A DNA stretch of 64,000 bases from Pinus tabuliformis (Eukaryota; Streptophyta; Pinopsida; Pinales; Pinaceae): positions 803,797,592-803,861,591 of the forward strand of contig CM062805.1 of NCBI GenBank assembly GCA_031772625.1, read 5' to 3'. Below, in pieces: positions 1 to 10,730 of the stretch. The notes under the pieces are model-generated. The model saw nothing but the letters and a program-made list of their open reading frames with translations. It made no database searches and had not been told where the DNA came from. Every line of letters begins with the position of its first letter. Positions within the stretch are counted from its first letter, which is position 1. The position numbers and the translations under genes were made by a program.

Positions 1-260
1 GCGACCAAATAGTAACACATGGCAGTACCGGTCTCAACACATGGCATTATGTGGTTGATGACTGGGCATGTATGTGGTAGACAAGTGGACCAATTTATTG
101 GTTCCAAGTGGCCCAACCAGAGGACACCACATGGCACCTGAACACCAAAATATGGGTTTGGTTCAACCAACTAGCACTAAGGGGATTCAAACGCGAGACC
201 ATCGAGCAAGTGACCAACAACTCAACCAATGAGCCACACCATGACCCTTTGACTGGATAA
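1..260 (-). repeat. tRNA-derived SINE-like repeat, copy 1
   Basis: On the minus strand an A-box-like motif (TGGCTCATTGG, 236-226) is followed 44 nt later by a B-box-like motif (CGTTTGAATCC, 192-182). This is the spacing of a tRNA internal promoter. The downstream part shares phrases such as TGCCATGTGGTG and GGTCCACTT with the repeat at 56870-57340, which has the same 44-nt spacing. The canonical CGA of the B box reads TGA here, as expected from CpG decay. A tRNA-derived SINE with a long 3' body is inferred; the element ends were not found. Confidence 0.5.
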
Positions 261-262
261 GT

Positions 263-265
<3 letters not shown>

Positions 266-308
<43 letters not shown>
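266..308. repeat. (AT)n microsatellite
   Basis: About 21 uninterrupted AT dinucleotides. The interval 310-481 beyond it holds no feature I can support. Confidence 0.95.
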
Positions 309-310
<2 letters not shown>

Positions 311-481
311 TTTGGTTGTATTTGTGTTGTCAAAATGGGGAGGCCATGGGCCACGACCTTCGACAACCAGCTGAATGCCCCACTCGCATTGGTGGAAATA
401 TACATTGGTAATGTTGATGTCGGTGATGGAATATATGTTGGTTATTGTAATTTTATACCATATGGTTACATTTTATAGTTG

Positions 482-818
482 TGTTATGCAACCAACTCAC
501 AAAATAGAAGAAGAGATAGATCAACGACTTCAAAATTAGCCACTTCGAGGGGGAAACCTCCTTTACATTACACAAATGAATAATTCTCAGATGATTCAAA
601 TGATAAAACCTCCTTTCTATATATAGGAGTCTAAGGGATCATAACATAATTAGAGCTGACATAACAATAATAATGTAAGGACACAAGCATAACAATAGTG
701 GGCTTCTATAGGGCACAATAATAGCAATATGGGAACTACATATGCACAATAATAACAATAAGGGGGTTACATTGACAATAACAATGAGGGAATACACCAG
801 TATTATAAGGACTTAACA
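482..818 (-). repeat. 3' LTR of the chromovirus element
   Basis: Starts TGTTATGCAACC and ends ACTTAACA on the plus strand, matching 3760-4095 along its whole length. It carries repeated 'acaataataacaat'-like runs that are also present in the LTR at 24727-25008. Confidence 0.85.
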
Positions 819-830
819 TGCCCCTCTCCT

Positions 831-1412
831 TCCAAAAAGTGTTGTCCTCAACACTTGAGTAGTCTTGGATGCTTCTCTATAAAATTCTCATCCTCCCATG
901 TGGAATCTTCTGCGGGTAAGTTCTTCCACTTGATAAGATACTTTGAAATTGATCGATTTCGTAGCTATCATGTTCTTGTTTCCATGACTGCTTCAGGTTC
1001 TAATATGATTTTTCCTTCCTCGTCAAGTTCTGGAAATATTGTTTGAACTGGGAGCTTGTCACCTATAACCTTCTTTAAGCATGAAACATCGAAAACTAGG
1101 TGCACTCGGGAAGATGAAGGAAGCTCCAATTTGTATGCCACAGTACCAATCTTGTGCAACACATTGTAAGGACCATAATACTTTGGTGATCATTTATTAT
1201 CCTTCTTAGCTTGCTTGAGGGACATTTGTTTGTATGGTTGTAGCCATAAAAATACCTAGTCGCCTACATCAAAACTTATTTCGTTGTGATGTTGATTTGC
1301 CTATTGTTTCATTCTATTCTGCGCCAAAGTGAGGTTATCCATTAAGAGTTGGAGAAATTGTTGTTGATGCTCGATGTGATCTTCCACTACTTTAACCTTA
1401 GAATTAATGTCC
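831..1412 (-). pseudogene. Integrase C-terminal region plus chromodomain (gypsy pol remnant)
   Basis: The minus-strand translation contains a GPY/F-type segment (KYYGPYNVLHKIGTVAYKL), the phrase HLVFDVSCLKK that typifies the end of Ty3/gypsy integrases, and then a chromodomain-like stretch (YLIKWKNLPAEDSTWEDE). In the family this tail helps target integration to chromatin. The frame has several stops (before ANQHHNE, after FDVGD, after KKDNK) and at least one more between the integrase tail and the chromodomain. The upstream DDE core is absent. It is not functional. Confidence 0.8.
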
Positions 1413-1656
1413 AAGACTTGTTGGAGATCTGGAGAAATAAATGATTTCGATGGTTGAACCTCTAATGAACATAATCATGCAATTACACCTTGTTGTTCTT
1501 TCTTTAGAAGCTTTGTCATGCCATTAGAGTTGATTATCTTTCTTGATTTCCCTATGATACCCCTTAATTCAACTTTTTTTCCTTCCCAAAAAAAATTCAA
1601 GAAAAGTTCTTGAAAATTAAAAGCTATCGTACCCAAAGATTGTAACCATTGGACTC

Positions 1657-1968
1657 CTAGTACAACATCAGAATAACCATTGGATTGGAAAGCATTGGAC
1701 TATTCAATACATATTCTCCCATGGATATCTTGATATTATGGAATTTTCCAGAGAAATTTATGGTTCCTCCATTTGCAACCATTACTTGACACTCTGGTAC
1801 TGAATATAGGAAGCAGTTCAATTCCTTGGCTATCTTACAATGAATAAAATTATGGATATTACTTAAATCAATCAACACTATTACATTTTTCTTCTTGATA
1901 TATCCTTCTATATTGAGAGTTTGAGTGGTAATTCTCGCCAATGCATTAAAAGATATGGTCGGATTCAT
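1657..1968 (-). pseudogene. Retropepsin-like aspartic protease remnant
   Basis: A 103-codon frame contains VIVLIDLSNIHNFI, the position where plant gypsy proteases have a V-L-I-D-S-G-[AS]-[ST]-H-N-F-I active-site signature. The catalytic triplet DSG reads DLS, so the Asp is kept but the following Ser-Gly is altered. It lies between gag (upstream on the minus strand) and the integrase tail. In the family this enzyme processes the Gag-Pol polyprotein. Here it is probably dead. Confidence 0.7.
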
Positions 1969-2112
1969 TTCTTTTTTCTCTGGAGTTGGTTTCTACTGTA
2001 TATCCTCTTCTTTTGACGTTTCTTGTTCCTTTTCTTCTTCCTCTTCACAATCTATGTAAATTAATTTCTTTTGAGCACACTTATGACCTTTAGTGTATTT
2101 TCTATCACAACT

Positions 2113-2925
2113 CTAAAAAAACCCTATTGTTCTTTTTTCTTCCAATTGTTGTGGTGTCAACCTTGTAGGTTGTGGAAGGCTAGGGGCAGCAACACTTCCA
2201 TATTTATAGTTGTGAGTGGTAGGTTTTCTTGTTGCCATAATTTTTCTTTCAATTTTTTTTGCCAACTTGAATGCCTTCTCCAATGAATCAAGTTCCCAAA
2301 GGTGAACCTCATGTTGGATGTTATCCTTTAAAGTCCCTATGAAGACATCAATCCTATGTTCCTCTGGAATATCATTTACCCTTATATTCAGTCTTTGGAA
2401 GTCCTCAATGTGCTCCACCATTGAACCCTTTTGTTTAATATTTATCAATTGGCTAAAGAAGGTGTTGATCTTTGTATCCTCATAATGTGTTATCATTTCC
2501 TCTGTAAAAATTGGCCAAGTGATAAGTGGTTTACAAGAGCAAAGTCATCGATACCATCCAAAATGATTAGGTTCTAAATATAAAGTTGCAATAAGTACCT
2601 TTTGTGTGTTTTTCACATTATTGAGATCAAAATATTGCTCCATCTTTAGTATGCATGTTATGGGATCATTGCCATCAAACTTCCTCTTATCAATCTTTGG
2701 AATATGGCGGGTCTTCAATCCAACATTAGAGTCTATGAAATCATGATTAACATTTCCATTGTTCTCATCATGAGTTTCCTCTACTATCTTTTCACCATTA
2801 GGAAGCATTTCTTGTAGAAACTTTGTCAAACCTTCCTTCAAACTTTCCATGTCTTTCTTCAAATATTCAATGTTGTCTTTCAGTTTTTCTTTTATACAAT
2901 TGGTGTCATTCTTCAAACCATCCAT
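2113..2925 (-). pseudogene. Ty3/gypsy gag with one internal stop
   Basis: One minus-strand frame reads from a Lys/Glu-rich, probably coiled-coil N-terminus (about residues 10-45), through RKFDGNDPITCILKMEQYFD, a typical start of the plant Retrotrans_gag domain, to FQRLNIRVNDIPEEHRIDVFIG and a basic tail. A single TGA near 2545 interrupts it (FGWYR, stop). In another frame at about 2050-2120 a zinc-knuckle-like CDRKYTKGHKC can be read, so a frameshift follows. In the family, Gag forms the virus-like particle. The stop and frameshift make this a pseudogene. Confidence 0.75.
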
Positions 2926-3737
2926 CTTAGCTCATGTTACTTTTTGTGAAAGCGAAATTTATTGCACTTGGTCTCGTAATTTTAATATATCATGTCTCAT
3001 TTCTTCATCTTCTTCATGTGTCATAGTAGAGCTTTCAGGTTGCTTACTAGGTGTTTTCATTTTCTTTTTTCGGGGGATAAATTAATGATAATTGTGCTTC
3101 ACTATTCCCTTTGAATCACTTCACACTAATTTTTCAAACAAAAAGTATGTAATTTATAAAAAAACTACACACCTTCTTTTTCACTTTGTAGGAGATCGAT
3201 ATTGAATCTGTTGTATCTCTTTAATTTCGGATCTCCAAAGTCTGAAATTTCATCTGGTGGTATCCCTATGAGTCTTCTTTCCAACCCCACAAGTTAGACC
3301 AAGATTGGATTCTTCAAGAAATCGTTATGCCAAATCTCCCACGATGACCTACTTATGGACGGGTTCAGTGGAGAGAAGTTGTACTAGATGCCACGCCTCA
3401 CTGTTTCAACCTTCGGCCCTGAAATTGCTACACAGAAAACTATAGTTCATGCACTTTCAACCACTTTTTTATAGAATTCAAATCTGATTCTTGAAATGAA
3501 AGTTATGACTATTTTACCTAGGTCACTTGTTTGAGACAGAATTCTGGAGCCCGAAAAAACCCTAACTTCCTCAGAGCATATCTCTGAAAATATAGCGAAC
3601 CAAGATCTGAAATTTTTACATGAATTTCTCTGAGATTTCGGCTCCATGTGGTAAAAATTTCAGCTTCTAAAGCCTCGTAGAAAAAAAAGTTATAGCGAAA
3701 ATTCCAAGATGACATGTTTGAAGAAGCGAAACCCTAG

Positions 3738-3757
3738 AATCCAAAGCTCTAATACCA
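3738..3757 (-). other. Primer-binding site, tRNA-iMet type
   Basis: Minus-strand TGGTATTAGAGCTTTGGA starts two bases after the LTR end (CATAACA-TT). It matches the usual plant TGGTATCAGAGC site with one C-to-T change. The interval 2926-3737 on its gag side is the untranslated leader; short open frames there look accidental. Confidence 0.75.
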
Positions 3758-3759
3758 AA

Positions 3760-4095
3760 TGTTATGCAACCAGCTCACAAAATAGAAGAAGGGATAGATC
3801 AATTACTTCAAAATTAGCCTCTTCGAGGGGGCAACCTCCTTTACATTACATAGATTAAAAACTCGTCTATGATTCAAATGAAAAAACCTCCTTTCTATAT
3901 ATAGGAGTCTAAGGGATCACAATATAATCAGAACCAACATAATAATAATAATGTAAGGACACAACAATAACAATAGTGGGCTTCTATGAGGCACAATAAT
4001 AACAATATGGGGACTACATGGGCACAACAATAACAAAAAGGGGCTACACTAACAATAACAATGATGGAATACACTAGTATTATAGGGACCTTACA
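3760..4095 (-). repeat. 5' LTR of the chromovirus element
   Basis: Partner of 482-818. It starts TGTTATGCAACC and ends GACCTTACA on the plus strand. The two LTRs differ at many positions, so the insertion is old. Confidence 0.85.
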
Positions 4096-5160
4096 AGCCA
4101 CCAACGAAATCTAACAAGTGCAAGACATGGTGGATGAATGTTTTATTAACGACATATGGTTTGGGAAAATATGTTATATTAATATATGTCGAGGGTTTTA
4201 TTATATGCTATGATATATATAGCATATGAACTAATGGATATGCATCGATGTATATGCACGTGGACTGTATAAAATGCGGCCAGGATATGTTATTGGACCG
4301 TACAATATATTATAGTTTGCAGTTATGTTAACATAATCGCACCCCATAACAAAAATGTTATTTGTGTCATATGGTTATGATATAAAACCATCGAGAGATC
4401 AACCATAGGATATGGTTTTTATAACATATGTCATCGGGTTTTAATATATGCAATTCTTATTATATGTTGTTGCAACAAGGCCAACCTCCCCAGGTTTGAC
4501 CCAATGCTATGAGCCCTCAAAGCCTATATATGTAAAACACATTTCCATTGCACTCAAGTTGTGTGGCTATGATATTATGGCCTAACACTTGTCTTTTAAG
4601 GCCTTTTTAATATTATGTATAGTGTGTAAAACACAGTTTCAACCCTTTTGAAGTGCAACAAAAGGAAAGATAGGTCAAAAAGGGTTTGTAAAGGTCAATG
4701 TGCAACTACAAAATATAGTATAGAGTAATAGTGTGAAGTGAAAGGTCAAGCCCTACCACTTTGTAGCATTTTTATCATTATTCTTATGATAAATCATAGA
4801 GTTTTCCCCCTTTTGGAGAATTTTAAAAGGAGAGTTTTTGCGAGGGGTTCTTAGAGTCTTTTTGTAAGGCTATAGACTAGAGAGCAAGCTTTGAGATTGG
4901 GGGATTGATGTAATTGAAGTTATTTTACATCATAATTGAAGAGGCCACTCCATTGGAAGCGTACCCAAAGATGTAGCGCACATTGAGCGAACTCTATTAT
5001 CAATCTCTTTGTGTTTTTTCATGTTATCAGCAGTTGTTTATTTATTTTCATATTTTTAATAATATTTTGGTCAAGCTTGGTATTTCACATTCTATTTAAG
5101 ACGGATAAATCATAATCTCGCGCCAAAGATCCTGATCATTACACTGTTAACACTAACAAA
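4096..5160. other. AT-rich stretch without recognisable gene
   Basis: No reading frame, paired repeat or known motif could be supported. Around 4150-4470 there are many variants of ATATGTTATA and GGTTTTATTATATGC, suggesting old simple or tandem sequence. The part around 4840-5060 (TTTTACATCATAATTG, then a T-rich run) looks like the 3' region of a retroelement, but no partner copy was found. Confidence 0.4.
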
Positions 5161-5199
5161 TGGAAGGGTATGATAATTAAATCTAAAAAGATCATTTAT

Positions 5200-5440
5200 G
5201 ATACATTCTTTTATCGAAATAATAGCTTGGAGGAAGTGCCTTCGTACTAATATCTTAGAATCAATATCCATCGCAAGCTCAACTAGAATTATAACATTGA
5301 GAAAAGGATAAATGGAGGGTGGAAAGCTTATTGTAGAATTGAAAACTATTGCAAACCCATGGAATTTTGACTATGGGATAAGAAAATATCCCTACTCTTG
5401 TATCCTCCTGATAGAAGTGATTCTATTTCTATGTTTGTGA
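5200..5440 (+). pseudogene. LINE-type reverse transcriptase fragment
   Basis: One plus frame reads EEVPSY, stop, YLRINIHRKLN, stop, NYNIEKRINGGWKAY, then IENYCKP and LWDKK. This resembles the region after the catalytic core of plant LINE reverse transcriptases, where 'YLGIDI', 'RINGGWKAY' and 'LWDKK' recur. Stops fall where Trp is expected. No other LINE domain is recognisable nearby. The call rests on remembered family wording. Confidence 0.45.
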
Positions 5441-5770
5441 CTAGGGATTAATTCTCATCATTGCCTCTCCTAAAGTATAGCTTTATTTAATCTGAAAAAT
5501 GATAATGTGCTTTGGATTTTGAGCTTCATCCCACTTTGAAGGTTTAGTGCATTGTTGTTTATGGTAAGCTTAGATATGCAACCCAATTCCCCTAACTACC
5601 TCGGTGTTCTTACTTCATGATTTTAATATATTCCTTATGTTTTTTTACTATGTTGGCATGGAGTCCCATAAGTTTCACGCATTCAAACCTATTGGGGAAG
5701 ATTTTGATTTTCTTGTCATATAGGAAAAAAAGGCTTGTCAAGAAGGATTTAAATCTAGGTGGGGAATATG

Positions 5771-6450
5771 TTAGTAAAATATAATAAAATTCATTTGCTT
5801 AATTTGGAAACCCCTTTGGCTTATGAAAACATATGGCATATTCAAATCAAGCCTTGGTAGGCAAGTTTATTGGCCATTAGTCAATCCTAGCTCAGTTGAC
5901 TACTGGGTCTAAGAAAACTAGGTCTCTAAGGTGAAAGGAAATTATTGGGTTCTTGCTTGTAGAAGATGTTTCTTCATCTTCTTTTTTGAGTTCAAGTAGG
6001 ACAAGTTTCTTCATCTTCATTTTCTAGTTCAAGTAGGACAAAGATATCATCTTTAGATATGTTCCTTCATGGATTTGAGAGGAATATTCTTTCAAAATGG
6101 TCTTTAGACTTTAATCCTAATTAATATATAGCATCTACCCCTATGAATATGCCAGTAAAATCCTTCACTTAATTTGAAAATCCATTTGTCTAGTGAAAAT
6201 GTTGTGGCATCTTGAGATTAGGCCTTGGTGTGCAAGTTTATTGGTTGCTTCTTAAGCCCTAACTCAATTGATCATTAAGTTTAAGAAAACTTGGTCTTTA
6301 AGATGAAAAAAAGGTATTAGAATTATGCATGCAAAGAAAACTTATTTATCTTCCTTTTTAAATTTAAGTAAGACAGAGATATCATTCTTAGAATTGGTTT
6401 TTATATCATGGATTTTGGAAAAATACCCTTATCAAAATAATTTTTAAGCT
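5771..6450. repeat. Diverged direct duplication of a ~350-bp block
   Basis: Block 1 (about 5771-6125) and block 2 (about 6148-6450) share, in the same order, TTAATTTG(G)AAA, GCCTTGGT(A/G)(G/T)GCAAGTTTATTGG, AAGAAAACT(A/T)GGTCT, AAGTAGGACA/AAGTAAGACA, AGATATCAT and CTTTAATCCTAAT. Block 1 contains TAGCTCAGTTG, which fits an A box, but no good B box follows at tRNA spacing. SINE origin is only a suspicion. Confidence 0.6.
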
Positions 6451-6467
6451 TTAATCCTAATAAAAAA

Positions 6468-6612
6468 ACATCATCTACCATAATTTAGATTCACTTACCT
6501 TTTCCTTCATTAATTTTATGATTGACAAAAAACATCATCTACCGTGATTTAGATTCACTCACCCTTCCTTTCATCTACCATGATTTAGATTCACTTACCC
6601 TTTCCTTCATTG
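6468..6612. repeat. Short tandem repeat, three imperfect units
   Basis: The phrase ATCATCTACC(A/G)T(A/G)ATTTAGATT occurs three times, followed by CACTTACC or CACTCACC and a CTTTCCTTCATT run. Units are about 40-65 bp. Confidence 0.75.
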
Positions 6613-6992
6613 ATTTTATGAACTATTAAACAACCTGGAAATTTTATTTTTTCCTCTTGGACATTTAAGATGTTGTATACAAGTAATTTTTATAATTAAA
6701 TACGAGTGTTATATAAAAACTTTACTTCTATTTACTTATACTCAGCCCTATTTTGTGAATGTTAATATCACGATCGATTTCATTTTAACGTAATGTAATC
6801 ATTTACTTTTCAAAAGTACAAGATGTGAAGGTTGAACGAGGGAGGGGGACATGCAATTAAATTGTATGAGAGGAAGGGAAGAAGAGAAGTCCGGAGCAAG
6901 GAAGGAACTTATTCAAAGAAATTGAATGTCACATGATAATCACGTCAACATCATTATCATTATTTTAAAATGTGCCCACAAAAACACATAAA

Positions 6993-7287
6993 CTATGAAG
7001 GAATAATCGAATTTGTGCCTCGGGAATCAGACAGTGACCCTGGCCTACGAGCATCCTTTACAGGCTGAAAGTAGAGATCATATTCCTCTTCTACCTGGAA
7101 AGCAAATCATATGATTTGCTTACGCAAACAATGAACAATATCATATCGAAGATAGCCAGCATTATTCCAAAAAAAAACATATAACAACTAACTGTGAAAA
7201 ACAAGAACGAAATACATGAATTTTTTCGCCATCGAATTTCGAAACTCTCACCGTATGCTGCAAAGATAACGACGGTAGCCTGTCCAT
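6993..7287 (-). CDS. Candidate two-exon micro-gene (45 aa), function unknown
   Basis: Exon 1 (7287-7252) starts ATG and encodes MDRLPSLSLQHT, ending at a donor ACG|GTGAGA. A 157-bp intron (7251-7095) ends TTTGCTTTCCAG. Exon 2 (7094-6993) continues in phase 0 with VEEEYDLYFQPVKDARRPGS and stops at TAG after IIPS. An in-frame TAA lies about 11 codons upstream of the ATG, which supports this start. The sequence around exon 1 (7240-7400) is clearly more GC-rich than its surroundings, as in a 5' leader. The predicted peptide is soluble, with an acidic start to exon 2, a basic KDARRP centre and a Ser-rich tail; no signal peptide or membrane segment is seen. I recognise no family. It could be a conserved small protein, the broken end of a larger gene, or chance. 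The main support is the clean splice signals with preserved phase. Confidence 0.4.
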
Positions 7288-8213
7288 CTCCCAGGCGAGG
7301 CGAGCCTCTGGGAATCTAAAATTTTACGACCTCTGTCCAACAAATTGGCAACGAAGGAGCATGCATGCGCGCCACTCAGGATTCCATTCTTTGGGGTTTG
7401 GGCTTTCCTTCAAATCTCTCGTTTCTCCCGTCACATCAAAGTCGTTTTTTATAATTATCATAATACCGTATTCCTTTCGGCCACCAGTCATTCCACTTTT
7501 TATTTGGAGCTGGGCTAGGTTAAGCTAAGCCAGGCAGAGCTGAACTGGTTGGGTTGAATCCGATCAGATATGACAGCTATGAAAACAGTACTGCCAAGAC
7601 CGGAAAAAGCTTTTCCACCGATTACTCTCCATATACCTAATGAACAACACTCGCAAATCCTTTGGTGGGTGACTTTCAGCGCCGCCTTTTTCGGAGGTAT
7701 TCCTAGGGTTTGGTTGGTCTGGACAAAAAGTTGAAGATGCCCATCAACTATCATATACCTGCGGAAGCTAAGTTCAATATTCTATTATGCTGAATTATTC
7801 ATTGCCTCCAGAGGCACATTTTACATTCATACCATGCTCAATCTGGAGTTGAGAAGTGTATTTAAAATAAATTATATATATATATATATATATTAATTAA
7901 TAAGAAAACCACACAGCTCTTAAAGTCAATTATAAAATTCTAATGTCTACTTTATTTAATCAAGCTGACAGGATTTTATAATATCCAATAATTTCAAATC
8001 TTTAAAAATTATATTGGAACCTAATTCTGGATGGAAGAATTTCAAATCTTTAAAAATTAAAAATGGAAAAATTTCAAATCTTTAAAAATTAAAAATGATG
8101 GTATAGATGGTGGTGATTCAATAAGCGGCAAATATTCTATCCTTCGTCTGAGGCACAATCCGAGGGTTTGATCAGAGTTTTCGGTTAGCAAAATTTGTAT
8201 GTCGCATGCCACT
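7288..8213. other. Non-coding interval with (TA)n tract
   Basis: 7288-7460 would be the leader and promoter side of the minus-strand micro-gene. A 79-codon open frame at 7515-7754 (-) has no recognisable domain and lies in a GC-richer patch. A (TA)n run occupies about 7873-7893. The phrase AATTTCAAATCTTTAAAAATTA is repeated around 8040-8090. Confidence 0.5.
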
Positions 8214-8530
8214 GAAACTCAAAATTATATTGTGTGAGAAAGTTTGTGGTTGGAATCAAACATGGGATGCATGAGTAGGCTGCTGTACTACGTACAACAC
8301 CATATCGAAAGTAATCTGTGAAACTCAAAATTATATTTTGTGAGGAAGTTTGTGGTTGGAATCAAACATGGCATGCATGAGTAGGCTGCTGTACTACGTA
8401 CAACACCATATTGAAAGTAATCTGTTAAACTCAAAATTATATTTTGTGAGAAAGTTTGTGGTTGGAATCAAACATGGCATGCATGAGGAGGCTGCTGTCC
8501 TACGTACAACACCATATTGAAAGTAATCAG
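8214..8530. repeat. 106-bp tandem repeat, three copies
   Basis: Units begin at about 8214, 8321 and 8426 with (G/T)AAACTCAAAATTATATT. Each contains GTTTGTGGTTGGAATC, ATGCATGAG(T/G)AGGCTGCTGT and TACGTACAACACCATAT. They differ at only a few positions, so the amplification is fairly recent. The sequence on to about 9050 is AT-rich and holds no gene. Confidence 0.95.
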
Positions 8531-9052
8531 TTGGCAGGGTATTCACAATGAAATACGATCGGATTGCAGTTAGCTTATTCTTATGCAAATTCTGATGGCC
8601 TCCCACTGCATTGGAATCGCTGGAAGGAACGACTCGGGCTCGTGAGTAGGGTAACGGTAACCATCATATTGGTTATATATAATTTTAAAGATGGTTATAT
8701 AATTAATTTGAAAACGGTTATATATAATATTCATATATTTGAGCTATATATCTTTAACAGACTTGGAACACTAAATTATTTAAAAATATAAATAACTTTA
8801 CCACACCTTGTTCTTATTCCTGCTCCCTGGGCTTCTTCCTCTGGGTTTGGAAGGTTCTGTCCCAAATATCCTTCCGAGTCGGTTGCATGTTTACACATAG
8901 CATGGGGTGGGTTTATGATATTAGGGTGATGGGTGTCAACAATAAAATTTCAGTTAATAATAATAATTTTATAAAATTATGTGTAAAGTTAATTTTTCCA
9001 TAGGAAAAATTTTAATTTTATTAATGAAAATAAAATTACATGTGGAAGCTTA

Positions 9053-10730
9053 CCATGCCAAATCCATCAAAACCCATAAAGCTTACTATCCAATTTCAAC
9101 TAGCCCAACAGAACCTAAAAAGTGTGAATTCTCTGGTTTACTGGCTCTGCGTCCCACAAGAGAGCTACTGCTGAAAATGAGCTGAAAACCTCCCACCAAC
9201 AGCTGAGAAATTACAAGTGAGTAGCCTCTGCCAATATACAAATTTCCCAACAGAAAATGCAAGCTTTACCGGCTTCCCAAGCTCCCACGAATTAGTTGTG
9301 TCTCCAACTTTGCGCAGACCCTAGAAATGCACAACTACGCCTTCAGAGTTTTCTCCAATTCTGGCCTACAAACTCCCGTGAACCTTGAGCAAAATTCCAC
9401 AAGAGAAATCCCTCAAATTTCCGGGACAATACCTTCTCTGTAACCCCTTCTCCCAAGGAGCGTGAAATTTTCTCCTGCACCTAGTTTGCTCAGAAAATGG
9501 GACAAATTTCCAGCAATCGCCTCTGGAACAACACTAGAAATACGTAGATGGGCTCCCATAGAGTGCCACTCAAAGTCCACTGAAGATGGAGGTGAGATTT
9601 CTGCCATTAACCTCTTGTGCTCAACAACACAATGTAGACTTGGCTCAGTAGCTCAAGCGTACGAGGTTCAATTCACAAATTGGCAAAATGTCCCAAAATG
9701 GAGCTCCCTCCCTTTATTTATGCTTGCTGCCTTCTCTGACCTTGTGGGTCCCTCCTACTCGACCTCCTTCCTTCCTTTTCTCTCCAACTCGATTTTCTCC
9801 TCAAGGGGTTCAAATTTCTTTTTCAGGTGGCCCCCACCATCCACTACTCATCAAATTTCCCCATCTCCCTAATGCTTGTGAAGTCCCTTTGTCTCACAAA
9901 ATTAATTTGATGCCTCTTCACCCATTCTCTTAAGTCTTGTGCACAAAATTTGTCCAATACTCAAAATTGCAAAAATGTAGGATTGCCTCGGTAAAATTTA
10001 ATTAGGGCGAACATTACAACTTCCTTTTGCAAATTTTGTATTAATTGCCATCCAAATTAGGGCTGTTGTAGGATGCACATTTGCAACTTGGTTTGTCCCC
10101 AAATCCTTGTTAAAAGAGCCCTTTATTAGGCTTATTTGATCTCATATCCCAATCCAGGTATACAAGCATTGATCCTCCCCTGTCAACCACTCAAAATGCA
10201 TAATAAAATTTAAAGTAATTATTCTGTTTGACAATCTGAAAACTTATAGCAGAAATTATTTTATTTCAGATTTTTCCTCAAGTCTAATGAACCCTCATTT
10301 CAATACCTTAAATTAGACTTAAATTTTCTGCATGTAAGTTCACAATTTCCAATACTTTATTTCACACTGTATTTGCTAATTAGCCTAAGAATTATTTATC
10401 GTCCTATACTCTTTAATTGGGCTAAATAGTCATAAGCTTAAATCTGAAATTTCAATTGCTAAAGTCAACTCTTAAACCAGATTTCCCTAAGTTCCTTGTT
10501 CACCATTTAAACATTATACATAGTTGGACTTAGGTTGCCTTAGGGATTCCCCCTTGACCTAGAGGGGAGTTATGGACTCATTTAGAAGAGGCACTCCACC
10601 TTCTTGTGTGATGTTGCTTAACTAATCCATTATTTTATTATTGTTTGACTTGGCAAATATTGTATTTTATCAAAGATGAATTTCTCTCTATATAAAGAGG
10701 AGCTTCTCTTCATTTCATGAGGAAATTGGA
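9053..10730 (-). repeat. 1.68-kb direct repeat, copy A (probable truncated LTR)
   Basis: Nearly identical by eye (well over 90%) to 15252-16931, from CATGCCAAATCCATC to ATTTCATGAGGAAATTGG. Read on the minus strand it contains a TATA-like CATAAATAAAGG at about 9720 followed by a segment resembling the TATA-to-leader part of the solo LTR at 25870-27293 (both read TTTTGG, then CATTTT, then CAATT, then GAACC or AAACC). A minus-oriented LTR is therefore inferred. It lacks the ~270 bp that precede copy B. Open frames inside (for example 9462-9872) are not gene-like. Confidence 0.8.

Larger units (their letters stand above)
482..4095 (-). mobile_element. Internally deleted Ty3/gypsy chromovirus LTR retrotransposon
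   Basis: Two direct repeats of about 337 bp (482-818 and 3760-4095) begin and end with TG/CA in minus orientation. They flank a gag reading frame, a retropepsin remnant and an integrase C-terminus with chromodomain, all on the minus strand. A tRNA-iMet-type primer site adjoins the right LTR, and a purine-rich tract (minus strand, about 840-819) precedes the left LTR. Protease is followed almost directly by the integrase C-terminus, so RT, RNase H and the integrase catalytic core are missing. The 5-bp flanks (AGTTG and AGCCA) do not match, so no clear TSD survives. The chromodomain places it in the chromovirus branch. A non-autonomous fossil is inferred. Confidence 0.85.

Noticed and set aside
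477-4100. Five-base TSD around the chromovirus element
   Set aside because: AGTTG and AGCCA match at only two positions, no better than chance.
7515-7754. 79-codon frame on the minus strand near the micro-gene
   Set aside because: No domain and no splice signal linking it to the micro-gene; left as unsupported.
9641-9674. A-box TGGCTCAGTAG and B-box GGTTCAATTC, present in both 1.68-kb repeats, as a tRNA or SINE promoter
   Set aside because: The boxes are only 24 nt apart, too close for a tRNA fold or a working internal promoter, and they lie inside an LTR-like repeat.
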